From the NCBI RefSeq assembly GCF_048323755.1, contig NZ_JBLWFS010000024.1:1-60269 (forward strand): 60,269 nt of DNA. Reading direction: 5' to 3'. The position numbers and the translations under genes were made by a program. Below the pieces are notes generated by a model. That model made no database searches and had not been told where the DNA came from. It was given only the letters and a program-made list of their open reading frames with translations. Positions within the stretch are counted from its first letter, which is position 1. Each line of letters begins with the position of its first letter. Below are positions 33,678 through 42,109 of the stretch, in pieces. Source of the stretch: Alkalihalobacterium sp048323755 (GTDB lineage: Bacteria; Bacillota; Bacilli; Bacillales; Bacillaceae_F).

Positions 33678-35270
33678 GTGTCTCAACATAGTGACCAAAC
33701 AAAGAGAGTTTGGCAAGGCGCAATAATATTAACAGTTGCAGCGTTACTAACAAAAGTGCTTAGTGCTGTATACCGTATTCCATACCAAAATATTGCAGGG
33801 GATATCGGTTTTTATGTATATCAACAAGTGTATCCTTTTTATGCGATTGCATTTACTTTATCGATTTATGGCTTTCCTGTCATTATTTCAAAGGAGTTAT
33901 CAAGCCAACAAAGAGATAAGAAAAAACAGACGCTTTTATCAACGTATTTCTATGCGCTTGTTTTTATCTCCACAGTAGCAGGTTTACTGTTATTCCTCTT
34001 AGCTGAGCCGCTTTCAAAGTGGATGGGTGACCCACTGCTTACGACTCCTTTACGCGTAACAGCTTTGACGTATTTCGTCGTTCCAATTCTTTCTGTTTTT
34101 CGTGGCTATTTTCAAGGCCAGGAGTGGATGACACCTACAGCTGTTTCTCAATTAACGGATCAAAGCCTGCGCGTCATTTTAATCTTATTTTTAGCTTACG
34201 TCATGATGTTTTTAGGGTATGGTCCTTACGGGGCTGGGCTAGGGGCAGTCATTGGTTCTGTGCTAGGAGCTGTAGCAGGTGCGATCTGTTTACTGCTATA
34301 TTTTCGTCAAAATAAGAAAAGAAAAGGAATTTCGATACAATTAGGGAAAGTAAATAAAGAATACATCTTACCATTTATAAAAAATAGTGTTCTTTTCTCA
34401 ATGACAATTTTAGTTATCGTGTTTATTCAGCTCATCGATAGCTTAACGGTTCTGCGTTTTTTACTTGAAAGCGGTGTGCCCATAGAAGTTGCTAAAATAT
34501 CTAAAGGAATTTATGATCGCGGTCAACCTTTAATTCAGTTAGGAACTATGGTCGCTACGGCTTTTGCCTTAACGGTTGTACCCATGATATCAAGAGCAAA
34601 AATGTTAAAAGATCAAGGAGAAGCAAGGCAGAAGACGGAACTAACACTTCGCTTAACGTATGTGTTTGGCCTATTAGCATCAGTCGGACTGGCGATCATA
34701 ATTGAACCAACAAATCATCTATTGTTTACAAATCGTGAAGGGTCAAACGTGCTTTTTATTTTAGCGTTTGCAATTGTGTTTGGAGCACTTGTTATGACAT
34801 CAGCAGCAATTCTTCAAGGATATGATAAAGGAGATATTGCGGCTAGACATATCGTCATCGGTTTAGTGGTGAAAGTCTTCGGAAATTTATGGCTCGTTCC
34901 TTTACTTGGGACGGCAGGTGCCGCTATGGCAACGACGTTTTCATTAGCGGTTATTGCCTGTTTAAATATCGTCATCATCTATAAATTCGATGGAGCTGCC
35001 CCGATTAAACGAAACCAGTTCCTCGGTATCGTTATGACAGTCATTATAATGGGAGCTATAACGTTAGTTTGGAGAACCGGGTTAGAGTCTATGCTGGATG
35101 AGTCTTCGCGAATCATAGATGGTGTCATTGCATTATCTAGTGTATCCGTTGGCGGAATATTGGCTACTTACTTAATTATAAAGTTCCATGTGTTTTCTGA
35201 GAATGAAGTATCTATTATTCCAGTTTTCGCTAAACTATACAATGTAATTAACCGAAGGAGAGATTTGTAG
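33678..35270 (+). CDS. yabM: polysaccharide/lipid flippase family protein YabM (MurJ/SpoVB-like)
   Basis: 530-aa MOP-superfamily integral membrane protein with about 14 hydrophobic segments; related to SpoVB, MurJ and Amj-independent lipid II flippases. In B. subtilis YabM has a minor role beside other flippases. Start GTG 33678 lies 9 nt after GGGGGAGGAG; the frame from 33618 has no ribosome site. Its stop overlaps the mazG start by 1 bp. Confidence 0.9.
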   Translation: MSQHSDQTKRVWQGAIILTVAALLTKVLSAVYRIPYQNIAGDIGFYVYQQVYPFYAIAFTLSIYGFPVIISKELSSQQRDKKKQTLLSTYFYALVFISTVAGLLLFLLAEPLSKWMGDPLLTTPLRVTALTYFVVPILSVFRGYFQGQEWMTPTAVSQLTDQSLRVILILFLAYVMMFLGYGPYGAGLGAVIGSVLGAVAGAICLLLYFRQNKKRKGISIQLGKVNKEYILPFIKNSVLFSMTILVIVFIQLIDSLTVLRFLLESGVPIEVAKISKGIYDRGQPLIQLGTMVATAFALTVVPMISRAKMLKDQGEARQKTELTLRLTYVFGLLASVGLAIIIEPTNHLLFTNREGSNVLFILAFAIVFGALVMTSAAILQGYDKGDIAARHIVIGLVVKVFGNLWLVPLLGTAGAAMATTFSLAVIACLNIVIIYKFDGAAPIKRNQFLGIVMTVIIMGAITLVWRTGLESMLDESSRIIDGVIALSSVSVGGILATYLIIKFHVFSENEVSIIPVFAKLYNVINRRRDL

Positions 35271-36733
35271 TGAAAAAAATTACGGTCATTGGCTTAGGAG
35301 CTGGTGAACTTGCTCAGTTATCGCTAGGTACCTATCAAATCTTAAAAAAGGCTAAACCGCTATTTTTAAGAACAGAGAGGCACCCAGTTATTGAAGATTT
35401 AAAATGCGAAGGCTTAACGTATTCGTCATTTGATGATGAGTATGAAAAGCATGAGCGATTTGAAGATGTCTATCGATCGATTGTAAATTTACTTTTAGCC
35501 GAGTTAGACAAGGTAGAAGAACTTACATATGCAGTACCCGGCCATCCACTAGTTGCCGAAGAGACGGTGCAACTTTTATTGAACGAAGGAAGAGAACGTG
35601 ACATTCACGTAGAGATCCAAGGGGGACAAAGTTTCTTAGATCCAATGTTCAATGCGTTGAAAATCGATCCTATCGATGGGTGTCAAATTGTCGATGGAAC
35701 CCAGTTAAAAAGAGAAGATTTACAAATTCGTCAACATATCATCATTTGCCAAGTGTACGATGCTTTTATTGCTTCTGAAGTTAAATTAACGTTAATGGAA
35801 CTATTGCCAGATGATTATGAAGTCAGTGTTGCGACAGCAGTTGGAACTTCTAAGGAAACAATTATCACTTGTCCGCTGTATGAACTTGACCATGTGACCG
35901 AATTGAACAACTTAACGGCCGTTTACATTCCGCCTATTGAGGACGAACAAATTATGTACAAAGACTTCCAGAAACTACGAGAAGTTATCGCTACTTTAAG
36001 GGGACCTGAAGGCTGTCCATGGGATCAAGAACAAACACACGAATCATTGAAACCTTTTTTGCTAGAGGAAGCATATGAAGTGTTAGAAGCCATCGATGAA
36101 GAAGACGACGATCACTTAGTAGAGGAGCTTGGTGATGTTTTACTACAGGTGATGTTACATGCACAGATTGGTGAAGATGATGGGTGGTTTACGATCGATG
36201 ATGTAATTCGATCGATTACGGAAAAGATGATTCGCAGACACCCTCATGTCTTTTCCAATCTAGAGGCAAAAGACGCAGCCGAAGTCGTTGCCAATTGGGA
36301 AGAAATTAAGCGAAAAGAAAAAAAGGATGAACGCAAGGAATCTGCGTTAGATGGAATTCCAAAAAGTTTGCCAGCTTTAATGAAAGCTTTTGAAATCCAG
36401 AAAAAAGCTGCAAAAGTAGGGTTTGATTGGGATGATGCTGCTCCAATGTGGATGAAACTGCAAGAAGAAATCGGTGAGTTCTTTTCTGAATTAAAAGCAA
36501 ATCATGAAGAGAAGAAGAAAAAGGAACTAGGGGATATTCTTTTTGTCATCGTTAATTTAGCACGGTATTATAAGATCAACCCAGAAGAAGCACTGCATAT
36601 GACGAATCAAAAGTTTTCAAGTCGCTTTAAAGCAATTGAAGATCAGCTATCAGAAGAAGGGTTAACATTTGCGGATGTTACATTAGAAAAAATGGATGAG
36701 ATTTGGGAAAAAAGTAAAGAAAAGTTCCAATAA
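35270..36733 (+). CDS. yabN: tetrapyrrole methylase-MazG fusion protein (YabN)
   Basis: 487-aa two-domain protein: an N-terminal SAM-dependent methylase-like domain (VIGLGAGELAQLSLG, about residues 1-220) fused to MazG NTP pyrophosphohydrolase (about 225-487; LRGPEGCPWDQEQTH, EEAYEVLEAI and a second EEIGEFFSEL block). MazG hydrolyses NTPs and probably cleans the pool; the methylase substrate is unknown. Start GTG 35270 behind GAAGGAGAG. Confidence 0.94.
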   Translation: MKKITVIGLGAGELAQLSLGTYQILKKAKPLFLRTERHPVIEDLKCEGLTYSSFDDEYEKHERFEDVYRSIVNLLLAELDKVEELTYAVPGHPLVAEETVQLLLNEGRERDIHVEIQGGQSFLDPMFNALKIDPIDGCQIVDGTQLKREDLQIRQHIIICQVYDAFIASEVKLTLMELLPDDYEVSVATAVGTSKETIITCPLYELDHVTELNNLTAVYIPPIEDEQIMYKDFQKLREVIATLRGPEGCPWDQEQTHESLKPFLLEEAYEVLEAIDEEDDDHLVEELGDVLLQVMLHAQIGEDDGWFTIDDVIRSITEKMIRRHPHVFSNLEAKDAAEVVANWEEIKRKEKKDERKESALDGIPKSLPALMKAFEIQKKAAKVGFDWDDAAPMWMKLQEEIGEFFSELKANHEEKKKKELGDILFVIVNLARYYKINPEEALHMTNQKFSSRFKAIEDQLSEEGLTFADVTLEKMDEIWEKSKEKFQ

Positions 36734-36749
36734 AAAGGAGGAATTTCTA

Positions 36750-37016
36750 ATGAGGTTGGATAAGTTTTTAAAGGTGTCAAGATTAATAAAGCGTCGTACG
36801 TTAGCTAAGGAAGTGTGTGATCAAGGAAGAATTACTGTAAACGGACATGTTGCTAAAGCGGGTACAAATGTCAGTGTAGGTGATGAGCTAGTCGTCCGCT
36901 TCGGACAAAAACTCGTAACAGTGAAAGTAGAAGCCATTAAGGATACAACGAGAAAAGAAGAAGCTAGTATGATGTATAAAGTGATTAAAGAAGAGCCCGT
37001 AGCAACAGCCGAATAG
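36750..37016 (+). CDS. rqcP: ribosome quality control protein RqcP (YabO)
   Basis: 88-aa S4-domain (Hsp15-like) protein that works with RqcH to add Ala tails to nascent chains on split 50S subunits. S4 signature: MRLDKFLKVSRLIKRRT ... GRITVNG. ATG 36750 follows AAAAAGGAGG; the frame from 36696 lies inside yabN. Confidence 0.95.
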   Translation: MRLDKFLKVSRLIKRRTLAKEVCDQGRITVNGHVAKAGTNVSVGDELVVRFGQKLVTVKVEAIKDTTRKEEASMMYKVIKEEPVATAE

Positions 37017-37033
37017 GAAAAATAAACAGCTTG

Positions 37034-37062
37034 TTCTATTCTTTATCCTCTAATCATAAATT
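37034..37062 (+). promoter_or_regulatory. sigma-E promoter candidate of yabP-yabQ
   Basis: TTCTATT (37034-37040), 14 nt, CATAAATT (37055-37062), one mismatch from CATACAHT. yabPQ are mother-cell genes in B. subtilis. Confidence 0.5.
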
Positions 37063-37094
37063 TGTAATAAATGACGTGTTGAGGAGGAATCAGA

Positions 37095-37406
37095 ATGGAA
37101 CAAAATTACGAGTTTGGTACACCAATGGGGCATGCTAGAAAAACGAAAGAACATGATATCACGCTACGAGGGCGAAAGAAGCTGGATATTACGGGTGTAA
37201 GACAAGTAGAAAGCTTTGATAATGAGGAGTTTTTACTAGAAACAGAAATGGGCTTCCTGTCGATCCGCGGGCAAAATTTGCATATGAAAAATTTAAATGT
37301 TGAGCAAGGGTTAGTATCCATTGAAGGTAAAATCTTTGACCTTGTATACCTGGATGAAAGCCAGGGTGGAAAATCAAAAGGCCTGTTTGGGAAGTTGTTC
37401 AAGTGA
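37095..37406 (+). CDS. yabP: sporulation protein YabP
   Basis: 103-aa YabP/YqfC-family protein required for normal sporulation in B. subtilis; the molecular role is unknown. Core: LDITGVRQVESFDNEEFLLETEMG, then a short hydrophilic tail. Shine-Dalgarno GAGGAGG. It overlaps yabQ by 4 bp (GTGA). Confidence 0.93.
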   Translation: MEQNYEFGTPMGHARKTKEHDITLRGRKKLDITGVRQVESFDNEEFLLETEMGFLSIRGQNLHMKNLNVEQGLVSIEGKIFDLVYLDESQGGKSKGLFGKLFK

Positions 37407-38005
37407 GCCTAACTATCCAATTTTACACGATGTTATCAATGGTGGCTGCAGGCACTTGGCTTGGGGCTTCTATTGATACATATAGGAGATTTGCCAGGCA
37501 GCCTCGGCCTAAATGGTCATGGATGACGATATTCAATGATTTCTTATTCTGGTTAATTCAAGGCCTTCTCATTTTCTATGTTCTGCTCAAAGTCAATGAG
37601 GGTGAAATGAGATTTTATATCTTTCTTGCTCTGTTATGCGGGTATGCTGCTTATCAGGCCCTATTTCAACAAATTTATCTGCGAAGCTTAGAAACTTGCA
37701 TCCAAGCATCCATTGCTATTTATCGTTTTGTTCGTGCACTTATTATCAGTATCTTCATAAATCCTATTAAATGGCTATTGAAACTCTTATATTCCTTAGT
37801 TATTATGGTAATATCACTAATAATATCCATTTTTACATTTATCATTAAGATCATTTTTAAACCGCTTAGCTGGCTTGGAAGAATAGTATACAAGCTCTCT
37901 AGGTTAGATCGACTAGTGAATAGTATAAAAAAGAGTAAATGGGTGAAAAAAGCAGTTGCCTTATGGAAGTATATACGCACACGTGGCAACAAGGGGGATG
38001 ATTAA
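37403..38005 (+). CDS. yabQ: spore cortex protein YabQ
   Basis: 200-aa membrane protein needed for spore cortex formation, located in the outer forespore membrane in B. subtilis. Five or so hydrophobic segments: FYTMLSMVAAGTWLGASI, FLFWLIQGLLIFYVLL, FYIFLALLCGYAAYQALF, and two more in 115-165; a basic C-terminus. GTG 37403 start; its TAA stop shares one base with the divIC ATG. Confidence 0.93.
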   Translation: MSLTIQFYTMLSMVAAGTWLGASIDTYRRFARQPRPKWSWMTIFNDFLFWLIQGLLIFYVLLKVNEGEMRFYIFLALLCGYAAYQALFQQIYLRSLETCIQASIAIYRFVRALIISIFINPIKWLLKLLYSLVIMVISLIISIFTFIIKIIFKPLSWLGRIVYKLSRLDRLVNSIKKSKWVKKAVALWKYIRTRGNKGDD

Positions 38006-38385
38006 TGGTTACGGAACGAAAACGAAAGGTAAGGGAGTTAGATGCCAGTTTCAATCGAGTGCAGGAACAAGTGTCGGAAGAACAGCTTCGTAAAAAAAGA
38101 GGTTTATTTCGTCGTTTAACAGCACTTGCTGTGATTTTAGTTGCCCTTAGTGTCGTTGCTTTTATGACTATTCATACTCAAGCTCAGTTAATAGACGAGA
38201 AGATGGAAGAGAAAACAGCACTTGAAGCAAAGCTAGAAGCTCTACAACTTGAACAAGTTTATCTCGAACAAGAGATTGAAAACTATAATGACTTAGAGTA
38301 TATTGCAGAAATTGCAAGGCGGGATTACTTTTTAGCTAAAGATGGGGAAATTTTGTTTAAATTACCTAAATTATCAACAGATTGA
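38005..38385 (+). CDS. divIC: cell-division protein DivIC (FtsB-like)
   Basis: 126-aa bitopic divisome protein that pairs with FtsL and DivIB. A cytoplasmic basic N-terminus (to about residue 35), one TM helix (LTALAVILVALSVVAFMTI), then an extracytoplasmic coiled coil (about 55-95) and the conserved EYIAEIARRDYFLAKDGE. Coupled to yabQ. The mix of sporulation and division genes in one string is conserved. Confidence 0.95.
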   Translation: MVTERKRKVRELDASFNRVQEQVSEEQLRKKRGLFRRLTALAVILVALSVVAFMTIHTQAQLIDEKMEEKTALEAKLEALQLEQVYLEQEIENYNDLEYIAEIARRDYFLAKDGEILFKLPKLSTD

Positions 38386-38411
38386 CACTCTTTTTCCGCA
38401 TCAAGTATAAT
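38382..38411 (+). promoter_or_regulatory. yabR promoter
   Basis: TTGACA (38382-38387), 18-bp spacer, TATAAT (38406-38411); it starts inside the last codons of divIC. Confidence 0.72.
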
Positions 38412-38519
38412 TTATAATATAAGTGTGTTTTCAAAAGAAGGCAGTACATGCTTAATCTTTTTGAAGCATCTCTATAAAACATTATTTTATTTGTTTTTTA
38501 AGGAGGAGCAATTTTTAAC

Positions 38520-38987
38520 ATGTCAATCGAAGTAGGCAGCAAGTTGCAAGGTAAGGTAACGGGTATTACCCATTTTGGGGCATTTGTGGAGCTGCCAGGA
38601 GGTACTACTGGTCTGGTTCATATTAGTGAGGTCGCTGACAATTATGTAAAAGACATTAAAGAAGTCTTAAAAGTAGGCGACGAGGTTCTAGTTAAAGTTG
38701 TTAATGTTGAGCAAGATGGAAAGATTGGACTTTCAATCAGAAAAGCTCAAGAACGCCCTAAAGAGGAGATGGCAAGTCGTCCTCCTCGTCCGGCCCGTCC
38801 ACCGCGCCCAGCAAGATCTGGGGGAAATTATGGTAAGGGTGGAAATAGTGGTGCGCGCAACCAGCGTCCAACGATGTCTTTTGAAGATAAGATGAATCGC
38901 TTTTTAAAAGATAGTGAAGAACGTCTCTCCACGCTAAAACGCCAAACAGAGTCGAAGCGAGGTGGTCGAGGCGCTAGACGTGGGTAA
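38520..38987 (+). CDS. yabR: S1-domain RNA-binding protein YabR
   Basis: 155-aa protein with one S1 domain (residues 1-75; GKVTGITHFGAFVELPGG, GLVHISEVADNYV) and a basic Pro/Gly/Arg-rich tail (RPPRPARPPRPARSGG, ending RGGRGARRG). Probably general-stress protein 13-like, RNA or ribosome bound. ATG 38520; AAGGAGGAG upstream. Confidence 0.92.
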   Translation: MSIEVGSKLQGKVTGITHFGAFVELPGGTTGLVHISEVADNYVKDIKEVLKVGDEVLVKVVNVEQDGKIGLSIRKAQERPKEEMASRPPRPARPPRPARSGGNYGKGGNSGARNQRPTMSFEDKMNRFLKDSEERLSTLKRQTESKRGGRGARRG

Positions 38988-39020
38988 GTCTTGCTGCCAG
39001 CTTTTTAATAAAGAAAATCA

Positions 39021-39053
39021 AAAGGCAAGCGTTTTACGCTTGCCTTTATTTTT
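39021..39053 (+). terminator. terminator after yabR
   Basis: AAAGGCAAGCG / CGCTTGCCTTT, loop TTTTA, then ATTTTTAT. Confidence 0.92.
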
Positions 39054-39106
39054 ATACGATCGGAATTTCTACTTGCGATGGCACCTATTTATTTAAAAAA
39101 ACAGTG

Positions 39107-39135
39107 TTGACATAGATTTAGATCTATTATAAAAT
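39107..39135 (+). promoter_or_regulatory. tRNA-Met promoter
   Basis: TTGACA (39107-39112), 17-bp spacer, TAAAAT (39130-39135). Confidence 0.7.
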
Positions 39136-39164
39136 AAAACTTGTCGTTAACAGCATCTTTATAT

Positions 39165-39241
39165 GGCGGTGTAGCTCAGCTGGCTAGAGCGTACGGTTCA
39201 TACCCGTGAGGTCGTGGGTTCGACTCCCTCCGCCGCTACCA
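39165..39241 (+). tRNA. tRNA-Met (CAT), elongator
   Basis: 77 nt with encoded CCA. Anticodon CAT at 39199-39201 in loop TTCATAC; acceptor stem GGCGGTG / CGCCGCT; T arm GTGGGTTCGACTCCC; discriminator A. It resembles the B. subtilis trnSL elongator tRNA-Met, which sits at the same place. The adjacent tRNA-Glu of B. subtilis is absent. tRNA-Ile2 is less likely by acceptor sequence. Confidence 0.95.
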
Positions 39242-39257
39242 TACATAATAATGACCA

Positions 39258-39288
39258 AACTGTATCCTTATAGGATGCAGTTTTTTTG
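39258..39288 (+). terminator. tRNA terminator
   Basis: AACTGTATCC / GGATGCAGTT with loop TTATA and a T run. Confidence 0.85.
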
Positions 39289-39429
39289 TTGCGATCATTT
39301 TATACTAAAAAGCTTTCGTCATAACTATCTGTGATAAGTCACTGTTTTTGCATTTTTTATACACTTTGCTGTCAATCTATTCTTAGTCATGGGTAAGAAT
39401 GGAAATCGAGCGACCATTTACACGAAAGG

Positions 39430-39496
39430 CGTCGAAGACTTTTTTCTATTCGACTTGTAATTTTGACAAAAACTGAATCTAACCTATGTTTATAAT
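39430..39496 (+). promoter_or_regulatory. Spo0A-activated spoIIE promoter
   Basis: -10 TATAAT (39491-39496) is preceded by TTGACA (39463-39468) at an unusual 22-bp spacing, the hallmark of Spo0A-activated sigma-A promoters. Spo0A-box-like sites: CGTCGAA (39430-39436), TTCGACT (39449-39455), and TTTTGACAAAA over the -35. Confidence 0.68.
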
Positions 39497-39529
39497 GAAA
39501 CCACGAAAATTAACCGTGGGGTGTTGCGA

Positions 39530-42022
39530 ATGTTACGTAGAGTTACAAAAGGAGTTATTGAGCCCGTTCGTGGTTGGGCATTTCCTGACAAGGCATTGAC
39601 GTTAACTACATCAGCAACAGAAAAAGTCAAAAAGGGAACGAACATTGTGTTCTATCAATGGGGACTGCTTATTTTTGTGGTTGGTTTTTTACTTGGACGA
39701 GCTATGATCCTATCAGAAATTACACCATTTGTCTTACCTTTTGTTGCTGCTATCTATGTATTAAAACGGGACAAGTTAGGAATTGCGGCACTAGCAGTCT
39801 TTGCTGGGGCAATGACACATTTGTTAGAAAGCAGTTGGTTTGTATTAGCCTCGCTGTTCATCTTTATAATCTATCAAAAAGTAGTCGAAAAATTTAATGA
39901 CAATATGACAAAGGTTATACCTTTTACCGTTTTCTTTACAAGTTTATCCGCACGCATTATATTGACATTTTTCATGCAAGGCCAAATCACGAGCTATGAT
40001 TGGATGATGGCTGGAGTAGAGGCGAGTCTTAGCTTTATTCTTACGATGATTTTTCTGCAAAGTGTTCCATTAATTACAGCAAAACGAAGTCAACAGCCGT
40101 TAAAAAATGAAGAAATTGTATGTTTAATTATTTTATTAGCATCCGTAATGACAGGGACGATCGGTTGGATGATTTACGATTTAACAGTGGAACATATACT
40201 AGCCCGCTATCTAGTCTTACTATTTGCATTTGTTGCTGGGGCGGCAATTGGATCGACGGTGGGTGTAGTCACTGGCTTAATTTTGAGTTTGGCTAGTGTG
40301 GCTAGTCTTTATCAAATGAGCTTACTCGCTTTTGCTGGTCTTCTTGGTGGTTTGTTAAAAGAAGGTAGAAAAATAGGGGTAAGTATCGGTTTACTCATTG
40401 GTACTCTCCTTATTGGTTTGTACGGTGAAGGATCTGAACACGTATTAGTTACTGTGATGGAGTCAGGGGTAGCCATTGCTGTTTTTCTTTTAACACCCAG
40501 TTCGTGGATTAGTAAACTAGCACGCTATATCCCAGGTACAGTAGAGCACTCCAAAGAGCAACAACAATACCTGCGAAAAATAAGGGATGTTACAGCTGGA
40601 AGAGTTGAGCAGTTCTCTCATTTATTCCAAACTTTATCGAACAGTTTTTCATCGACATCTACAAACGTAGACGTAGATGATGTAGAAAAAGAAGTTGATT
40701 ATTTCCTAAGCAATGTTACGGAAAAAACATGTCAAGCTTGTTTCAAAAAAGATCGTTGTTGGGTAAATAACTTTAATAAAACCTATGAGTCTATGTTCAA
40801 AATTATGAAAGAAGTCGAACAAAATGGTGAAATTAAAGATCCTATCTTTAAAGCAGAATGGAAAAATTATTGCGTGAAACATGAAAAGGTTATTCATGTT
40901 GTTCGGCATGAATTAGGTCAATTTCAAGCAAACCAGAAGCTTAAAAAGCAAGTATTAGAAAGTCGAAAACTAGTAGCCGATCAATTACTCGGTGTTTCTA
41001 GAGTAATGAATGACTTTGCAAAAGAGATTCAAAGAGAAAAGGAAGCTCACTATCTTCAAGAAGAGCAAATACTAGAAGCGTTAAGAAGTGTTGGATTAGA
41101 AGTGGGGCATATTGATATATTTCACTTAGAACAAGGAAATGTTGAAATTGAAATGAGTATTGCTAATGACGGTGGACATGGTCAATGTGAAAAGGTTGTT
41201 GCACCGATGCTATCTGACATATTAGGAGAAACCATTATTATTAAAAACGAAGAACGAGGTTTTTATCCGAATGGCTACAGCCATGTTTCGTTCGGTTCAG
41301 CCAAAAAATATGTTGTGGAAACCGGAGTAGCGACTGTTGCAAAGGGTGGTGCCTACGTTTCTGGTGATAGTTACTCCACGATTGAGTTAGGGTCTGGAAA
41401 ATATGCGATTGCGATTAGTGATGGAATGGGAAATGGAGAACGTGCTCATTTGGAAAGTAATGAAACGTTACAACTCCTACAGAAAGTATTGCAATCAGGA
41501 ATTGAAGAAACCGTTGCCATTAAATCTGTCAATTCAGTTTTATCTCTCCGCACAACAGATGAGATCTTTTCAACACTCGATTTAGCAATGATTGATTTGC
41601 AGGATGCAAATGCAAAGTTTTTAAAAATTGGTTCCATCCCTAGCTTTATTAAAAGAGGGTCAACCGTAACAAAAATAGAAGCTAGTAATTTACCAATGGG
41701 GATCATTCAAGAATTCGACGTAGATGTGGTTAGTGAGCAAATGAAAGCTGGAGATTTATTAATTATGATGAGTGATGGCATTTTTGATGCACCGAAGCAT
41801 GTTGAAAATAAAGAAATGTGGATGAAGCGTATCATTTCTGAGGTATTATCTGAAGATCCTCAGGAAGTTGCTGATATAATCTTAGAGAGAGTCATTCGCA
41901 ATGAAGGTAGTATTGAAGATGATATGACAATAGTAGTCGCAAAGGTGAAGAGAAATATGCCAAAGTGGGCAGCTATACCAATCTATAAGCCGAAAAAAGT
42001 AGAGAAAAAGAAAGCTCAATAA
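39530..42022 (+). CDS. spoIIE: stage II sporulation protein E (PP2C phosphatase)
   Basis: 830-aa membrane phosphatase that dephosphorylates SpoIIAA to activate sigma-F and takes part in polar septation. About ten TM segments (to about residue 330), a central regulatory/oligomerisation domain with a Cys cluster (CQACFKKDRCW), then a PP2C domain with DGMGNGERAHLES and MSDGIFDAP Asp ligands. ATG 39530 is 7 nt after GTGGGGTG. Confidence 0.96.
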   Translation: MLRRVTKGVIEPVRGWAFPDKALTLTTSATEKVKKGTNIVFYQWGLLIFVVGFLLGRAMILSEITPFVLPFVAAIYVLKRDKLGIAALAVFAGAMTHLLESSWFVLASLFIFIIYQKVVEKFNDNMTKVIPFTVFFTSLSARIILTFFMQGQITSYDWMMAGVEASLSFILTMIFLQSVPLITAKRSQQPLKNEEIVCLIILLASVMTGTIGWMIYDLTVEHILARYLVLLFAFVAGAAIGSTVGVVTGLILSLASVASLYQMSLLAFAGLLGGLLKEGRKIGVSIGLLIGTLLIGLYGEGSEHVLVTVMESGVAIAVFLLTPSSWISKLARYIPGTVEHSKEQQQYLRKIRDVTAGRVEQFSHLFQTLSNSFSSTSTNVDVDDVEKEVDYFLSNVTEKTCQACFKKDRCWVNNFNKTYESMFKIMKEVEQNGEIKDPIFKAEWKNYCVKHEKVIHVVRHELGQFQANQKLKKQVLESRKLVADQLLGVSRVMNDFAKEIQREKEAHYLQEEQILEALRSVGLEVGHIDIFHLEQGNVEIEMSIANDGGHGQCEKVVAPMLSDILGETIIIKNEERGFYPNGYSHVSFGSAKKYVVETGVATVAKGGAYVSGDSYSTIELGSGKYAIAISDGMGNGERAHLESNETLQLLQKVLQSGIEETVAIKSVNSVLSLRTTDEIFSTLDLAMIDLQDANAKFLKIGSIPSFIKRGSTVTKIEASNLPMGIIQEFDVDVVSEQMKAGDLLIMMSDGIFDAPKHVENKEMWMKRIISEVLSEDPQEVADIILERVIRNEGSIEDDMTIVVAKVKRNMPKWAAIPIYKPKKVEKKKAQ

Positions 42023-42057
42023 TAAGATGGGAAAACGCTCAGTTGCTATGTATAAAG

Positions 42058-42103
42058 CCCCTCCAATTGGTGAATGATGGTAACATTCAGAAAACTGGAG
42101 GGG
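42058..42103 (+). promoter_or_regulatory. hairpin masking the yabS ribosome site
   Basis: CCCCTCCA (42058-42065) pairs with TGGAGGGG (42096-42103), and TGAATG (42071-42076) with CATTCA (42084-42089). The yabS Shine-Dalgarno GGAGGGG is wholly in the 3' arm. No T run follows, so it is not a terminator. Confidence 0.7.
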
Positions 42104-42109
42104 ATATGC

